Positions 35,870 through 44,097 of a stretch of 55,963 bases of DNA are shown in pieces; position 1 is the stretch's first letter; the number at the start of each line of letters is the position of its first letter. A program made the position numbers and the translations under genes. The DNA is from Kyrpidia sp. (GTDB lineage Bacteria; Bacillota; Bacilli; Kyrpidiales; Kyrpidiaceae), in the NCBI GenBank assembly GCA_029960885.1, contig JASBVV010000045.1:1-55963 (forward strand), given 5' to 3'. The notes beneath the pieces were generated by a model. That model had not been told where the DNA came from and made no database searches. It worked only from the letters and a program-made list of their open reading frames with translations.

Positions 35870-35910
35870 TCGACTGTAAAGCCGAATGGCTTGACAAGGC
35901 GGTGGCGCCG

Positions 35911-36294
35911 GTGTTGGACAAAACCACGCGGGTGAATCTGCTGTACGATCACTATGGCGGGCTTTTGACGGAGAAACAGCGCCGCTTTGTCGAATTGCAT
36001 TATTTCGAGGATCTGTCCCTGGGGGAAATCGCCGATCTGTTCGGGGTCAGCCGGCAGGCGGTGCACGACCATCTCAAACGGGCCGTGGACCAATTGGAGC
36101 AGTACGAAACGGTGTTGGGACTGGCCGGTCGTGGGGTCCGCAAGCGGGCCGTCAGGGCCCGGTTGAATGGAGAGATTGCGGGCCTTCCGGTGGATGAGCG
36201 GCGGAAGGAGCGGCTGTTGCGTCTGATCGATTCTCTCTGTGAGGAAGACGAGGGGACGGGACCACATCCGGAAGGGGACGGTCGAGATGTTTGA
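35911..36294 (+). CDS. ylxM: YlxM/p13 family DNA-binding protein
   Basis: YlxM is a small sigma-70-region-4-like helix-turn-helix protein linked to the signal recognition particle operon; it has been proposed to modulate SRP components. The 127-residue protein begins MLDKTTRVNLLYDHYGGLL and has the HTH LSLGEIADLFGVSRQAVHDHLK. GTG 35911 aligns best with the family; GTG 35902 and TTG 35914 are alternatives. Its end overlaps ffh by 8 nt. It may also bind the repeats upstream of its own gene, which is inference. Confidence 0.93.
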   Translation: MLDKTTRVNLLYDHYGGLLTEKQRRFVELHYFEDLSLGEIADLFGVSRQAVHDHLKRAVDQLEQYETVLGLAGRGVRKRAVRARLNGEIAGLPVDERRKERLLRLIDSLCEEDEGTGPHPEGDGRDV

Positions 36295-37618
36295 CGGGCT
36301 GGCCGGCCGTCTGCAGGAGGCTTTTGCACGGCTGAGACAAAAGGGAAAGTTGAGCGAGGCCGATGTCGACGAGGCGATGAAGGAAGTGCGGCGGGCGCTC
36401 CTGGCGGCTGACGTGAATTTCACGGTGGTTCGGGATTTTATCGGTCGGGTGCGGGAGCGGGCGGTGGGTCAGGATGTGATGAAAAGCTTGACCCCGGCCC
36501 AACAGGTCATCAAAATTGTCCATGAGGAGTTGACCGCCCTGATGGGGGGCCGGCAGGCCGCCCTCAACGTATCCGGGAGGCCGGCGGTGGTGATGCTGGT
36601 GGGGCTTCAGGGAGCGGGAAAGACCACCACTGCCGCCAAGTTGGCCCAGCATCTCCGCAAACAGGGCCGCCGTCCTCTCCTTGTCGCCGCCGACGTCTAC
36701 CGTCCGGCCGCCATCCGGCAGTTGCAGGTTCTCGGGGAACAACTCAAGATTCCGGTGTTCTCCATGGGTGAGGACGCGAATCCCGTGGATATCGCCAAGG
36801 CGGCGGTGGGACGGGCCGGTCAAGAAGGGTGCGACGTGGTGCTGGTGGATACGGCCGGCCGTTTGCACGTCGATGAGACGCTCATGGAGGAATTGGAACG
36901 GATCAAAGCGGCCGCCCGGCCGGGAGAGATCCTCTTGGTGGTGGACGCCATGACGGGGCAGGTGGCGGTGGAGGTCGCCGAAGCCTTTCATCGGCGGCTC
37001 GGATTGACGGGGGCGATTTTTACCAAGTTGGACGGAGATACCAAGGGAGGCGCGGCCTTGTCGATCCTGGCGGTCACCGGGTGTCCGATCAAGTTCGCCG
37101 GAGTGGGAGAGAAGATCGACGCCTTGGAGCCGTTTCATCCGGACCGAATGGCTTCCCGGATCCTCGGGATGGGCGATGTCCTGACCTTGATCGAAAAAGC
37201 GCAGCGGGCCGTGGACGCGGAGAAGGCCAAACAACTGGAACGGCAGCTGCGGCAAGGGGAATTCAGCCTGGAGGATTTCCTCGACCAGCTGCGCCAGGTC
37301 CGCAAACTCGGGCCCTTGGACCAGTTGCTCGGTATGCTCCCCGGGATGAATCGCCTGAAGGGTGCAGTCAACCTCCAGGTGGACGAAAAACAGCTCAACC
37401 GGGTGGAAGCGATCATCCTGTCCATGACACCCCAGGAGCGGCGCAACCCCGACGTGATCGACGGCAGCCGCCGCCGGAGGATCGCCGCCGGCAGCGGGAC
37501 CCGGGTGGAAGAGGTCGGGCGCCTTCTCAAGCAGTTCAAAGAGATGAAGAAAGTGATGAAGCAGTTTTCCGGCATGAGCAAAAAGCTGGGCCGGCGGAAA
37601 GGGTTTCGCCCATTCTGA
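36287..37618 (+). CDS. ffh: signal recognition particle protein Ffh
   Basis: Ffh is the SRP54 homologue that binds 4.5S/6S RNA and signal sequences of membrane proteins. The 443-residue protein has an N domain (about 1-95), a G domain with GLQGAGKTTTAAKLA, DTAGR and TKLDGDTKGGAAL, and a methionine-bearing M domain (about 300-443) ending in a basic tail. ATG 36287 is preceded by GAAGGGGA; upstream in-frame codons lie in ylxM. It partners FtsY, encoded 440 nt upstream. Confidence 0.97.
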   Translation: MFDGLAGRLQEAFARLRQKGKLSEADVDEAMKEVRRALLAADVNFTVVRDFIGRVRERAVGQDVMKSLTPAQQVIKIVHEELTALMGGRQAALNVSGRPAVVMLVGLQGAGKTTTAAKLAQHLRKQGRRPLLVAADVYRPAAIRQLQVLGEQLKIPVFSMGEDANPVDIAKAAVGRAGQEGCDVVLVDTAGRLHVDETLMEELERIKAAARPGEILLVVDAMTGQVAVEVAEAFHRRLGLTGAIFTKLDGDTKGGAALSILAVTGCPIKFAGVGEKIDALEPFHPDRMASRILGMGDVLTLIEKAQRAVDAEKAKQLERQLRQGEFSLEDFLDQLRQVRKLGPLDQLLGMLPGMNRLKGAVNLQVDEKQLNRVEAIILSMTPQERRNPDVIDGSRRRRIAAGSGTRVEEVGRLLKQFKEMKKVMKQFSGMSKKLGRRKGFRPF

Positions 37619-37645
37619 ACGATGCCGGCAAAGGAGGATCCATCG

Positions 37646-37924
37646 GTGGTCAAGATTCGTTTAAAGAGGATCGGTGCCAAGAAGCGGCCGTTTTATCGGG
37701 TGGTGGTGGCCGATTCCCGGTCGCCCCGGGACGGCCGGTTCATTGAAGAGATCGGGACGTACGATCCCCTCTCGAATCCCGCCCAAATCCAGATCGATGC
37801 CGAACGGGCGCTTCACTGGCTGGAGACCGGAGCGCAACCTTCGGACACCGCCCGCAGCCTGTTGCGCAAGGCGGGGATCATGCGGCAGTTCCACGAGCGC
37901 CGGGCGGCTCGAAGCGGCAAGTGA
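37646..37924 (+). CDS. rpsP: 30S ribosomal protein S16
   Basis: This small-subunit protein is needed for 30S assembly. The 92-residue protein begins [20 protein letters not shown], the standard N-terminus. GTG 37646 has AAGGAGGA 7 nt upstream. In most Firmicutes the KH-domain gene ylqC (khpA) and sometimes ylqD follow; here only about 90 nt without a frame separate rpsP from rimM. Confidence 0.96.
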   Translation: MVKIRLKRIGAKKRPFYRVVVADSRSPRDGRFIEEIGTYDPLSNPAQIQIDAERALHWLETGAQPSDTARSLLRKAGIMRQFHERRAARSGK

Positions 37925-38014
37925 TCCCCGGTGTCGGGGGCCGGAGGTTGGGTCGCCGGCGCGGTCTGTGAACCGGGGCGTTCTGCCGGCATCCCGTCGA
38001 TCGGAGGGGGCGCG

Positions 38015-38542
38015 ATGACGCAGGAAGAACCGATGTATACCGTGGGCGTGGTCATCGGCACCCACGGGCTGCGCGGCGAAGTTCGGGTCTTCCCGCGGAC
38101 CGATTTTCCAGAAGTGCGCTTTTCCCCGGGGTCCACGCTGTGGCTGGTGTCCGGGGACGGTTCCGCCCGGCAGGTACGGGTGGAAGGGGCGCGCCAACAC
38201 AAAAATGTTTTTATTGTCCGGTTTGCCGGGGTGGACTCCATTGAGGCGGTGGAACCGTGGAAAGGCCGGGAGCTGAAAGTCCCCGAGTCGGAGTTGGTCC
38301 CCCTTCCCGAAGGTCGTTATTATATTCATCAACTGGTTGGCTGTCGGGTGGTGGATGAGGAGGGGGAAGACTTGGGGGAGCTCGTCGAGGTGTTGCAGCC
38401 GGGAGCCAACGACGTGTACGTGGTGCGGCGGGCCGGCGCCAAAGACCTCCTCATTCCCGCGATTCCGTCGGTGGTCAAACGGGTATCGGTGGACGACAGG
38501 CTCATGGTGGTCTCGCTTTTGGAAGGGTTGGAAGACCTGTGA
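38015..38542 (+). CDS. rimM: ribosome maturation factor RimM
   Basis: RimM binds S19 and assists 30S head maturation. The 175-residue protein has an N-terminal barrel with YTVGVVIGTHGLRGEVRVFP and a C-terminal PRC barrel with LLIPAIPSVVKRVSVDD. ATG 38015 lies behind CGGAGGGGG; ATG 38033 is an alternative. The stop overlaps trmD by 4 nt. Confidence 0.95.
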   Translation: MTQEEPMYTVGVVIGTHGLRGEVRVFPRTDFPEVRFSPGSTLWLVSGDGSARQVRVEGARQHKNVFIVRFAGVDSIEAVEPWKGRELKVPESELVPLPEGRYYIHQLVGCRVVDEEGEDLGELVEVLQPGANDVYVVRRAGAKDLLIPAIPSVVKRVSVDDRLMVVSLLEGLEDL

Positions 38543-39306
38543 TCATTGATGTGTTGACCCTGTTTCCGGAGATGTTCGAAGGGGTGCTCGGCACCAGCAT
38601 CCTCGGCCGCGCCGTGCGCAGCGGGCGATTGAGTGTGCGGGTAGTGAACTTTCGGGATTACGCCGCGAACAAACACCGGACGGTGGACGATTACCCGTAC
38701 GGCGGCGGAAGCGGCATGGTCTTGGCTCCGGATCCGATTGTCCGGGCGGTGGAGGATTGCACAAGAAGCGGACCCGCGGGCAGGCGCAGAGCGGTGCTCC
38801 TCGATCCCCGGGGCCGCCGCTTGACCCAGGAGATTGTTCGGGAGTTGGCGCAATTCGAACACCTGGTGCTCATCTGTGGCCATTACGAAGGGTTTGATGA
38901 GCGCATCCGTCAGTTGGTGGCGGACGACGAGATTTCGCTCGGGGACTTTGTCCTGACCGGCGGTGAGATCCCGGCCATGGCGGTGATCGACGCCGTGGCC
39001 CGGCTTCTGCCGGGGGTGCTGGGCAACGCCGAATCGGTCCGGGCCGAGAGTTTCGCCGGCGGGTGGCTCGAATACCCCCAGTATACGCGTCCGCCGGTGT
39101 ACCGGGGACTGGCCGTGCCGGACGTGCTGCTCTCCGGACATCACGGGGAAATCGGCCGGTGGCGCCGGCGGGAATCGATTCGCCGGACCCTCCGGCGCCG
39201 ACCGGATCTGGTCGATTGGTCCGCTCTCGGACCGGAAGAGCGTCGGGACGTGGAGGAAATTTGTCGGGAGGAAGGGCTGCCGGTGCCGGGGACCGAAGAC
39301 GGTTGA
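38539..39306 (+). CDS. trmD: tRNA (guanine-37-N1)-methyltransferase TrmD
   Basis: TrmD makes m1G37 in tRNAs and prevents frameshifting. The 255-residue SPOUT (trefoil-knot) enzyme has the knot motifs LICGHYEGFDERI and DFVLTGGEIPAMAVIDAV and the catalytic Asp in the DDYPYGGGSGM region. GTG 38539 overlaps the rimM stop. rpsP-rimM-trmD-rplS is the near-universal order, but here rplS has its own promoter. Confidence 0.97.
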   Translation: MIIDVLTLFPEMFEGVLGTSILGRAVRSGRLSVRVVNFRDYAANKHRTVDDYPYGGGSGMVLAPDPIVRAVEDCTRSGPAGRRRAVLLDPRGRRLTQEIVRELAQFEHLVLICGHYEGFDERIRQLVADDEISLGDFVLTGGEIPAMAVIDAVARLLPGVLGNAESVRAESFAGGWLEYPQYTRPPVYRGLAVPDVLLSGHHGEIGRWRRRESIRRTLRRRPDLVDWSALGPEERRDVEEICREEGLPVPGTEDG

Positions 39307-39319
39307 GTTGCAAAAGGGA

Positions 39320-39350
39320 TTGGACCTCGTCGCGCCCGGTAAGATATAAT
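39320..39350 (+). promoter_or_regulatory. promoter for rplS
   Basis: TATAAT at 39345-39350 with TTGGAC at 39320-39325 (19-nt spacer; TGGACC at 18 nt also fits). The leader of about 68 nt to the rplS start contains a small hairpin (CGGTT-N5-AACCG at 39379-39393). Many Firmicutes have an L19-leader RNA here, but I could not match its structure. Confidence 0.6.
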
Positions 39351-39424
39351 GGGCGTTGGCGATCAAGGCGGTCCGCTGCGGTTTCAAGAACCGGTATGAA
39401 CGTCTGGTGGAAGGAGGTCGGCCG

Positions 39425-39769
39425 ATGCATCCGATTATTCGCCAGTTGGCGGAAGAGAGCCTGCGAAAAGATATCCCCGCTTTCCGGCCGGGGGATACCC
39501 TCCGGGTTCATGTAAAGGTTCGCGAAGGAAACCGGGAGCGGATTCAAGTGTTCGAGGGCGTGGTGATCAAGCGCCGGGGCGGCGGAATCAGCGAGACGTT
39601 CACCGTTCGCAAAGTGTCCTACGGAGTGGGCGTAGAGCGGACGTTTCCGCTGCACTCGCCGCAGATCGACAAGATCGAAGTGGTCCGTCGGGGGCGTGTT
39701 CGTCGTGCAAAATTGTACTACTTGCGCGAGCTCACGGGCAAAGCCGCGCGGATCAAAGAAATTCGCTGA
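39425..39769 (+). CDS. rplS: 50S ribosomal protein L19
   Basis: This large-subunit protein at the subunit interface has 114 residues. It begins [20 protein letters not shown] and carries [14 protein letters not shown] and the terminal [13 protein letters not shown] 39425 follows GAAGGAGGTCG, a near-perfect ribosome binding site. An in-frame extension into the leader RNA is rejected. A strong terminator follows 7 nt after the stop. Confidence 0.97.
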   Translation: MHPIIRQLAEESLRKDIPAFRPGDTLRVHVKVREGNRERIQVFEGVVIKRRGGGISETFTVRKVSYGVGVERTFPLHSPQIDKIEVVRRGRVRRAKLYYLRELTGKAARIKEIR

Positions 39770-39775
39770 TCACAG

Positions 39776-39810
39776 AGAGGGACTTGTTTCCAAGGGGCAA
39801 GTCCCTCTTT
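39776..39810 (+). terminator. terminator after rplS
   Basis: An 11-bp perfect stem, AGAGGGACTTG with CAAGTCCCTCT, has an 11-nt loop; the T tract is only two residues beyond the stem. Confidence 0.75.
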
Positions 39811-39862
39811 GGTATCATGTTTACGGGTGGTGGAGGAGACCGATTGAGGAGGGAGCTTCTCA

Positions 39863-40447
39863 TTGTCGACGGAGCGAGAGCAGCGACCCGCCGGCGAGAC
39901 GTCCGAAGGGAAGACGTCCGGCAGATCTTCGTGGCGGGAATTGTGGGAATGGGCGGTCGCCATCGTCGTCGCCCTCCTGTTGGCGTATCTGATCCGGCTT
40001 TTTGTGTTTGAGATTTTTGTCGTGGACGGGGAATCCATGGAACCGACCTTACATAATGAGGAACGGCTCATTGTGGACAAAATCGTGTATGACTTCGGCA
40101 GCCCGTACTACGGAGACGTGGTGATTTTCCGGTATCCGGCCGATCCGACCCAGGATTTCGTGAAACGGGTCATCGGTTTGCCCGGGGATCGGATCGAAAT
40201 CCGGAACGGCGTGGTGTATCGAAACGGCCAGCCCCTGTCCGAACCGTACATCGCCGAACTGCCCCGCGCCCCTTACGGGCCCGTGGTCGTTCCCCCCGGA
40301 CACTTGTTTGTCATGGGAGATAACCGTAATCACAGCAAAGACAGTCGGGATCCGACGGTGGGCATGGTCCCCGACGGCAACGTGATCGGCCGGGCGGACG
40401 TCATCTTTTGGCCGTTTTCACGGTTTCGATTTCAGCCGTTTCAGTGA
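39863..40447 (+). CDS. lepB: type I signal peptidase
   Basis: This membrane protease removes signal peptides from secreted proteins. The 194-residue protein has a 27-residue cytosolic start, one transmembrane helix at about 29-50, catalytic Ser58 in GESMEPTL and catalytic Lys101 in FVKRVIGLPGD; the signature GDNRNHSKDSR is present. It is the short Gram-positive (Sip) form. TTG 39863 has GAGGAGGGA about 9 nt upstream. Its neighbours SRP and FtsY act in the same export route. Confidence 0.95.
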   Translation: MSTEREQRPAGETSEGKTSGRSSWRELWEWAVAIVVALLLAYLIRLFVFEIFVVDGESMEPTLHNEERLIVDKIVYDFGSPYYGDVVIFRYPADPTQDFVKRVIGLPGDRIEIRNGVVYRNGQPLSEPYIAELPRAPYGPVVVPPGHLFVMGDNRNHSKDSRDPTVGMVPDGNVIGRADVIFWPFSRFRFQPFQ

Positions 40448-40528
40448 AGGACCGGAGTGCGGGCGTCCTGAAGTTTGGGCACGCCGCCGCCGCGGGAACG
40501 CCGCTGTGACTGGGCAGGGGGATGAATC

Positions 40529-41461
40529 GTGACCATCCAATGGTATCCGGGTCATATGGCCAGAGCGCGGCGCCAGGTGGCCGATGCGCTTCGGCTGGTT
40601 GACGCGGTTTTGGAACTGGTGGACGCGCGAATTCCCGCCGCGAGCCGCAATCCGATTCTTGCCGAACTGATCGGGCAAAAGCCCCGGTTGATCGTGATGA
40701 CTCGGGAGGATATGGCCGATCGCGGGGTTACCCGGGAGTGGATCGACTACTTTGCCCGGCGGGGTCAACCTGCGATCGCGGTGGACGCCCGCGGGGGGCG
40801 GGGATTGTCCCGGCTCGGTCCGGTCGTGCGGGAGTTGGCCGAGCCGACCGTCGAGAAATGGAATAAGCGGGGGATTCGCAACCGGGCGATTCGGACGTTG
40901 GTTCTGGGCATCCCGAATGTGGGGAAATCCTCGTTGATCAATCGCCTGGCCGGGCGATCGGCAGCCAGAACCGGCGACCTGCCGGGAGTCACCCGGAACC
41001 AGCAGTGGATTCGCACGACGGCCGGATTTGAGCTGCTGGATACGCCCGGGATCCTCTGGCCAAAATTTGAAGATCCAGAAACCGGCCTTCTCCTGGCGGC
41101 GACGGGAGCCATCAAGGAGGAGGTTCTCCCCTTGGAGGAGGTGGCCGTCTTTTTATTGAAAACGCTGTGGACGAGCTACCCGTCGGCGCTCGTCGACCGG
41201 TACGGCGGTCTCTCCGGAACGCCGGCTGAGTGGCTGGAGCAAATCGGAAAGGCGCGCGGGCTGCTGGCCGGCGGCGGCCGGGTGAACATTTCGGCCGCCG
41301 CGGAGTTGGTCTGCCGGGAATTTCGCACGGGCCGCCTGGGCCGGATCAGTTTGCAGCGGCCGCCCGCAGCGCCGAATGGATCCCGGCCGGCCACGGGGTC
41401 CGGGGGAGAGGACGCGGTACGGGATCAAACCGTTTGTCCGAAAGAAGGTGGAACGGGGTGA
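40529..41461 (+). CDS. rbgA: ribosome biogenesis GTPase RbgA (YlqF)
   Basis: RbgA drives late 50S assembly (uL16 incorporation). The 310-residue circularly permuted GTPase has the order G4-G5-G1-G2-G3: TRED near residue 57, then GIPNVGKSSLINRLAG and DTPGIL, with a C-terminal helical domain. The N-terminal IQWYPGHMAKA-like motif (IQWYPGHMARARR) is diagnostic. G4 reads TRED instead of the usual NKxD. GTG 40529 is used, with AGGGGGATGAATC upstream. The stop overlaps rnhB. Confidence 0.95.
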   Translation: MTIQWYPGHMARARRQVADALRLVDAVLELVDARIPAASRNPILAELIGQKPRLIVMTREDMADRGVTREWIDYFARRGQPAIAVDARGGRGLSRLGPVVRELAEPTVEKWNKRGIRNRAIRTLVLGIPNVGKSSLINRLAGRSAARTGDLPGVTRNQQWIRTTAGFELLDTPGILWPKFEDPETGLLLAATGAIKEEVLPLEEVAVFLLKTLWTSYPSALVDRYGGLSGTPAEWLEQIGKARGLLAGGGRVNISAAAELVCREFRTGRLGRISLQRPPAAPNGSRPATGSGGEDAVRDQTVCPKEGGTG

Positions 41462-42177
41462 AGGGAGAGCGAGTGTCCAAGAAGAGACCCTTACTTTCCT
41501 GGATCTGGGAGGAAAAGTGGTGGAGCGCCGGACGATCCAAGGTGGCCGGCGTAGACGAAGCCGGCGTGGGCCCTCTCGCCGGTCCGGTGGTGGCCGCCGC
41601 CGTGGTGCTGCCCAAGGGATTCGATATGGCGGGTCTCGATGATTCCAAGCGGTTGACCGGCCGGCAGAGAGAAGAGCAGTTTGTCCGGCTGTGCGCCGAG
41701 TCCGAGGCTTGGGAAGTGGCCGTGGTGGATGCGGCCACCATTGACCGACTGAACATCCTGCAGGCGGCCCGCCTGGCCATGCGCCGGGCGGTGGAGGCTC
41801 TCGGAGATCGATGCGACGCCGTGTTGGTGGACGGTCTGCCCGTACCCGACATGCCGGTGCCGTCGCGCTCTGTGGTTCGGGGCGATGCTCAGTCCCCGAG
41901 CATCGCGGCGGCCTCGATCCTGGCCAAGGTCGTGCGGGACCGTTTGATGATGGAATTCGCAGAACAATATCCCGAGTACGGCTTTGAAAAACACAAGGGG
42001 TACCCGACGGCGGTCCACCTTGATGCCCTGCGCAAGTTTGGGCCGTGTCCGATCCACCGGCGCAGTTTTGGCCCGGTGGCCGGGTGGGGGGATCTCGAGC
42101 CGGCGGAGAACCGGGCGGCGATCAAAACGGAAGAGGGCGCGGGAGCGTCTCTGGGCGGGCGACCGCGGCTGAAGTAG
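41458..42177 (+). CDS. rnhB: ribonuclease HII
   Basis: RNase HII nicks RNA/DNA hybrids and single ribonucleotides in DNA. The 239-residue protein retains the acidic residues: Asp-Glu in VDEAG, Asp in VLVDGL and Asp in VRDRLM, and the HKGYPTAVH motif. The usual GRG junction-sensing motif reads GVG (DEAGVGPLAG). GTG 41458 overlaps the rbgA stop; GTG 41473 with GAAGGGAGAG is an alternative. The tail past residue 220 is not conserved. Confidence 0.94.
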   Translation: MKGERVSKKRPLLSWIWEEKWWSAGRSKVAGVDEAGVGPLAGPVVAAAVVLPKGFDMAGLDDSKRLTGRQREEQFVRLCAESEAWEVAVVDAATIDRLNILQAARLAMRRAVEALGDRCDAVLVDGLPVPDMPVPSRSVVRGDAQSPSIAAASILAKVVRDRLMMEFAEQYPEYGFEKHKGYPTAVHLDALRKFGPCPIHRRSFGPVAGWGDLEPAENRAAIKTEEGAGASLGGRPRLK

Positions 42178-42216
42178 AATTGGAGCGGCGAGGGTTCGAA
42201 AAAGGGGGCTGGCGGC

Positions 42217-44037
42217 GTGTCGAATTCGGAAAAAGGGACGGTGCGCCGGCGGCGGCTGCTGGTGTTGATGGGTGTGGTGGTCATTCTGCTCGGTGTGCTG
42301 GCCGATCGCCTGGTTCAGCTCCAGTTGGTGGAGGGCGCGTCGTACAAGCAGTTGGCGGATCGAAACCGGTTTGAAATCCTCACCCGCCCGGCGCCCCGGG
42401 GCAAGATTTTCGACCGCAACGGCCAGCTCCTGGTGAGCAACAAGGCGTCATTCGGATTGTACTGGGCGGATTTGGTCCCGGACAAAGGGCAGGAGCGGCG
42501 CATCGCGGAGCAGTTGGCGCCGGTGCTTCAGATGTCTCCGGATGCGATATTGCAAAAGATGAACGATACCTCCCAGGGGGCCATCTGGCGGGCGGTGAAG
42601 CTCGGGCTGACGGACCAGCAAGTGGCTTACGTGTATGAACACGCCGGCGAGCTGCCGGGGATGCATGTGGTGGCCACCCCGGAACGGGAGTACAAGGGGG
42701 GGACCCTGGCCTGTCATGTGGTCGGATATCTGAACTCGATCCCCCCGAGTCAACTGCAAGACTATCTGAATCAAGGGTATCGCCGGGATGAAAAAGTCGG
42801 GCGCCAAGGAGTGGAGCAGTCATACGAAAAGGATTTGCGGGGGACGGACGGCGCGTTCCGGTTTATGGTCAACGCCGCGAATCAACCGACGGCGGGCATT
42901 CAGGCTGTTTCGCCGGTGCCCGGAAACGATCTGGTGCTGACCATCGACGCCCGGGTTCAGCAGGCGACCCAGCAGGCTCTGGCCGATCAGGTCCAGAAAC
43001 TTCGATCCCAGGGCGTCAAAAACGCCGCCGCCGTATTGATCGACGTCAATACCGGTCAAGTGATCGCCATGGCCAGTTATCCGTATTACGACCCGAACTG
43101 GTTCGTCCAAGGGATCAGCCAGGCCCAGTGGAATCAATTCGCCCCGGCGGAGATGAACCGGGCGATTCAAAATCCGGAGGTGCCCGGTTCGACCGGAAAG
43201 CTGATCACGGCCATCGCGGCGCTGCAGGACGGCGTGATCTCGCCCTCGTGGACCACCTACGACCCGGGATATATTCAGATCGGGAGTTACGTGATCCGCG
43301 ACTGGAAAGCGCACGGTACGGTCAATGTCATTGATGCCATCCGGGAGTCGTGCGACACGTTTTTCTACAGAGTGGGGATCATGGCCAGCCGCTGGACGCC
43401 GGGCATGTCGTACAGTGCGCTGGCGCAATGGGAACAAGGGGCCCGGACCGATTGGATGAAGCGGTTTCAAAACTACCAGAAACAGTTCGGGCTCGGGGTG
43501 TTGACGGGGATCGACTTGCCGAACGAGGAAAAGGGTTCTTTGGAAGACGACGGCCACCTTCCCTCCGTGTATTACTCGGCAATCGGTCAGTTTGAACGGT
43601 TTACCCCCATGGAACTGGCGCAGTACACGGCGACCATCGCCAACGGGGGCAAACGCATGGAACCGCACGTGGTGGACAGGGTGGTGGCTCCGGACGGCAC
43701 GGTGATTCGGCGGATTGATCCCAAGGTTCTCAATACCGTGCCGGTGTCTCCCCAGGTTCTTCAGGTGGTCCGCCAGGGGATGTACGAAGTGTGCAATGTG
43801 CCGTCAGGAACGGCGTACGGGGCGTTTCTCGGCGCGACGTATAAAGCGGCCGGGAAGACGGGGACGGCGGAGACCGGGGTTCAGGGGTTCGACAACTCCG
43901 TGTTTATTGGTTTTGCGCCTTACGACCACCCGGAGGTGGCCGCGGCGGTGGTGGTGCCGGGCGGTGGACACGGGGCCGACTCGGCAGCGGTGGTACGGAA
44001 GATGTTCGATGCGTATTTTGCCGTCAGGGGTCACTGA
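42217..44037 (+). CDS. class B penicillin-binding protein (PBP2 type) D,D-transpeptidase
   Basis: The enzyme cross-links peptidoglycan. The 606-residue protein has an N-terminal transmembrane helix (about 11-32), a dimerisation domain (APRGKIFDRNGQLL) and a transpeptidase domain. Active-site motifs are Ser325 in GSTGK (SxxK), Ser378 in SCD (the SxD form of the SxN motif) and KTGTAET near 547. Most class B proteins have STFK; glycine replaces phenylalanine here. GTG 42217 follows AAAGGGGGC. It could serve elongation or sporulation. In B. subtilis no such gene lies next to rnhB. No RodA/FtsW partner is nearby. Confidence 0.93.
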   Translation: MSNSEKGTVRRRRLLVLMGVVVILLGVLADRLVQLQLVEGASYKQLADRNRFEILTRPAPRGKIFDRNGQLLVSNKASFGLYWADLVPDKGQERRIAEQLAPVLQMSPDAILQKMNDTSQGAIWRAVKLGLTDQQVAYVYEHAGELPGMHVVATPEREYKGGTLACHVVGYLNSIPPSQLQDYLNQGYRRDEKVGRQGVEQSYEKDLRGTDGAFRFMVNAANQPTAGIQAVSPVPGNDLVLTIDARVQQATQQALADQVQKLRSQGVKNAAAVLIDVNTGQVIAMASYPYYDPNWFVQGISQAQWNQFAPAEMNRAIQNPEVPGSTGKLITAIAALQDGVISPSWTTYDPGYIQIGSYVIRDWKAHGTVNVIDAIRESCDTFFYRVGIMASRWTPGMSYSALAQWEQGARTDWMKRFQNYQKQFGLGVLTGIDLPNEEKGSLEDDGHLPSVYYSAIGQFERFTPMELAQYTATIANGGKRMEPHVVDRVVAPDGTVIRRIDPKVLNTVPVSPQVLQVVRQGMYEVCNVPSGTAYGAFLGATYKAAGKTGTAETGVQGFDNSVFIGFAPYDHPEVAAAVVVPGGGHGADSAAVVRKMFDAYFAVRGH

Positions 44038-44097
44038 GGGACTGCGGGGTATGGGGCGACGCGGCTTGGCCTCGAGGTGACGCGGGGAGGTGGAGAC

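Noticed and set aside
39357-39424. L19-leader RNA upstream of rplS
   Set aside because: Position and promoter fit, but only one small hairpin is visible and the consensus could not be confirmed by eye.
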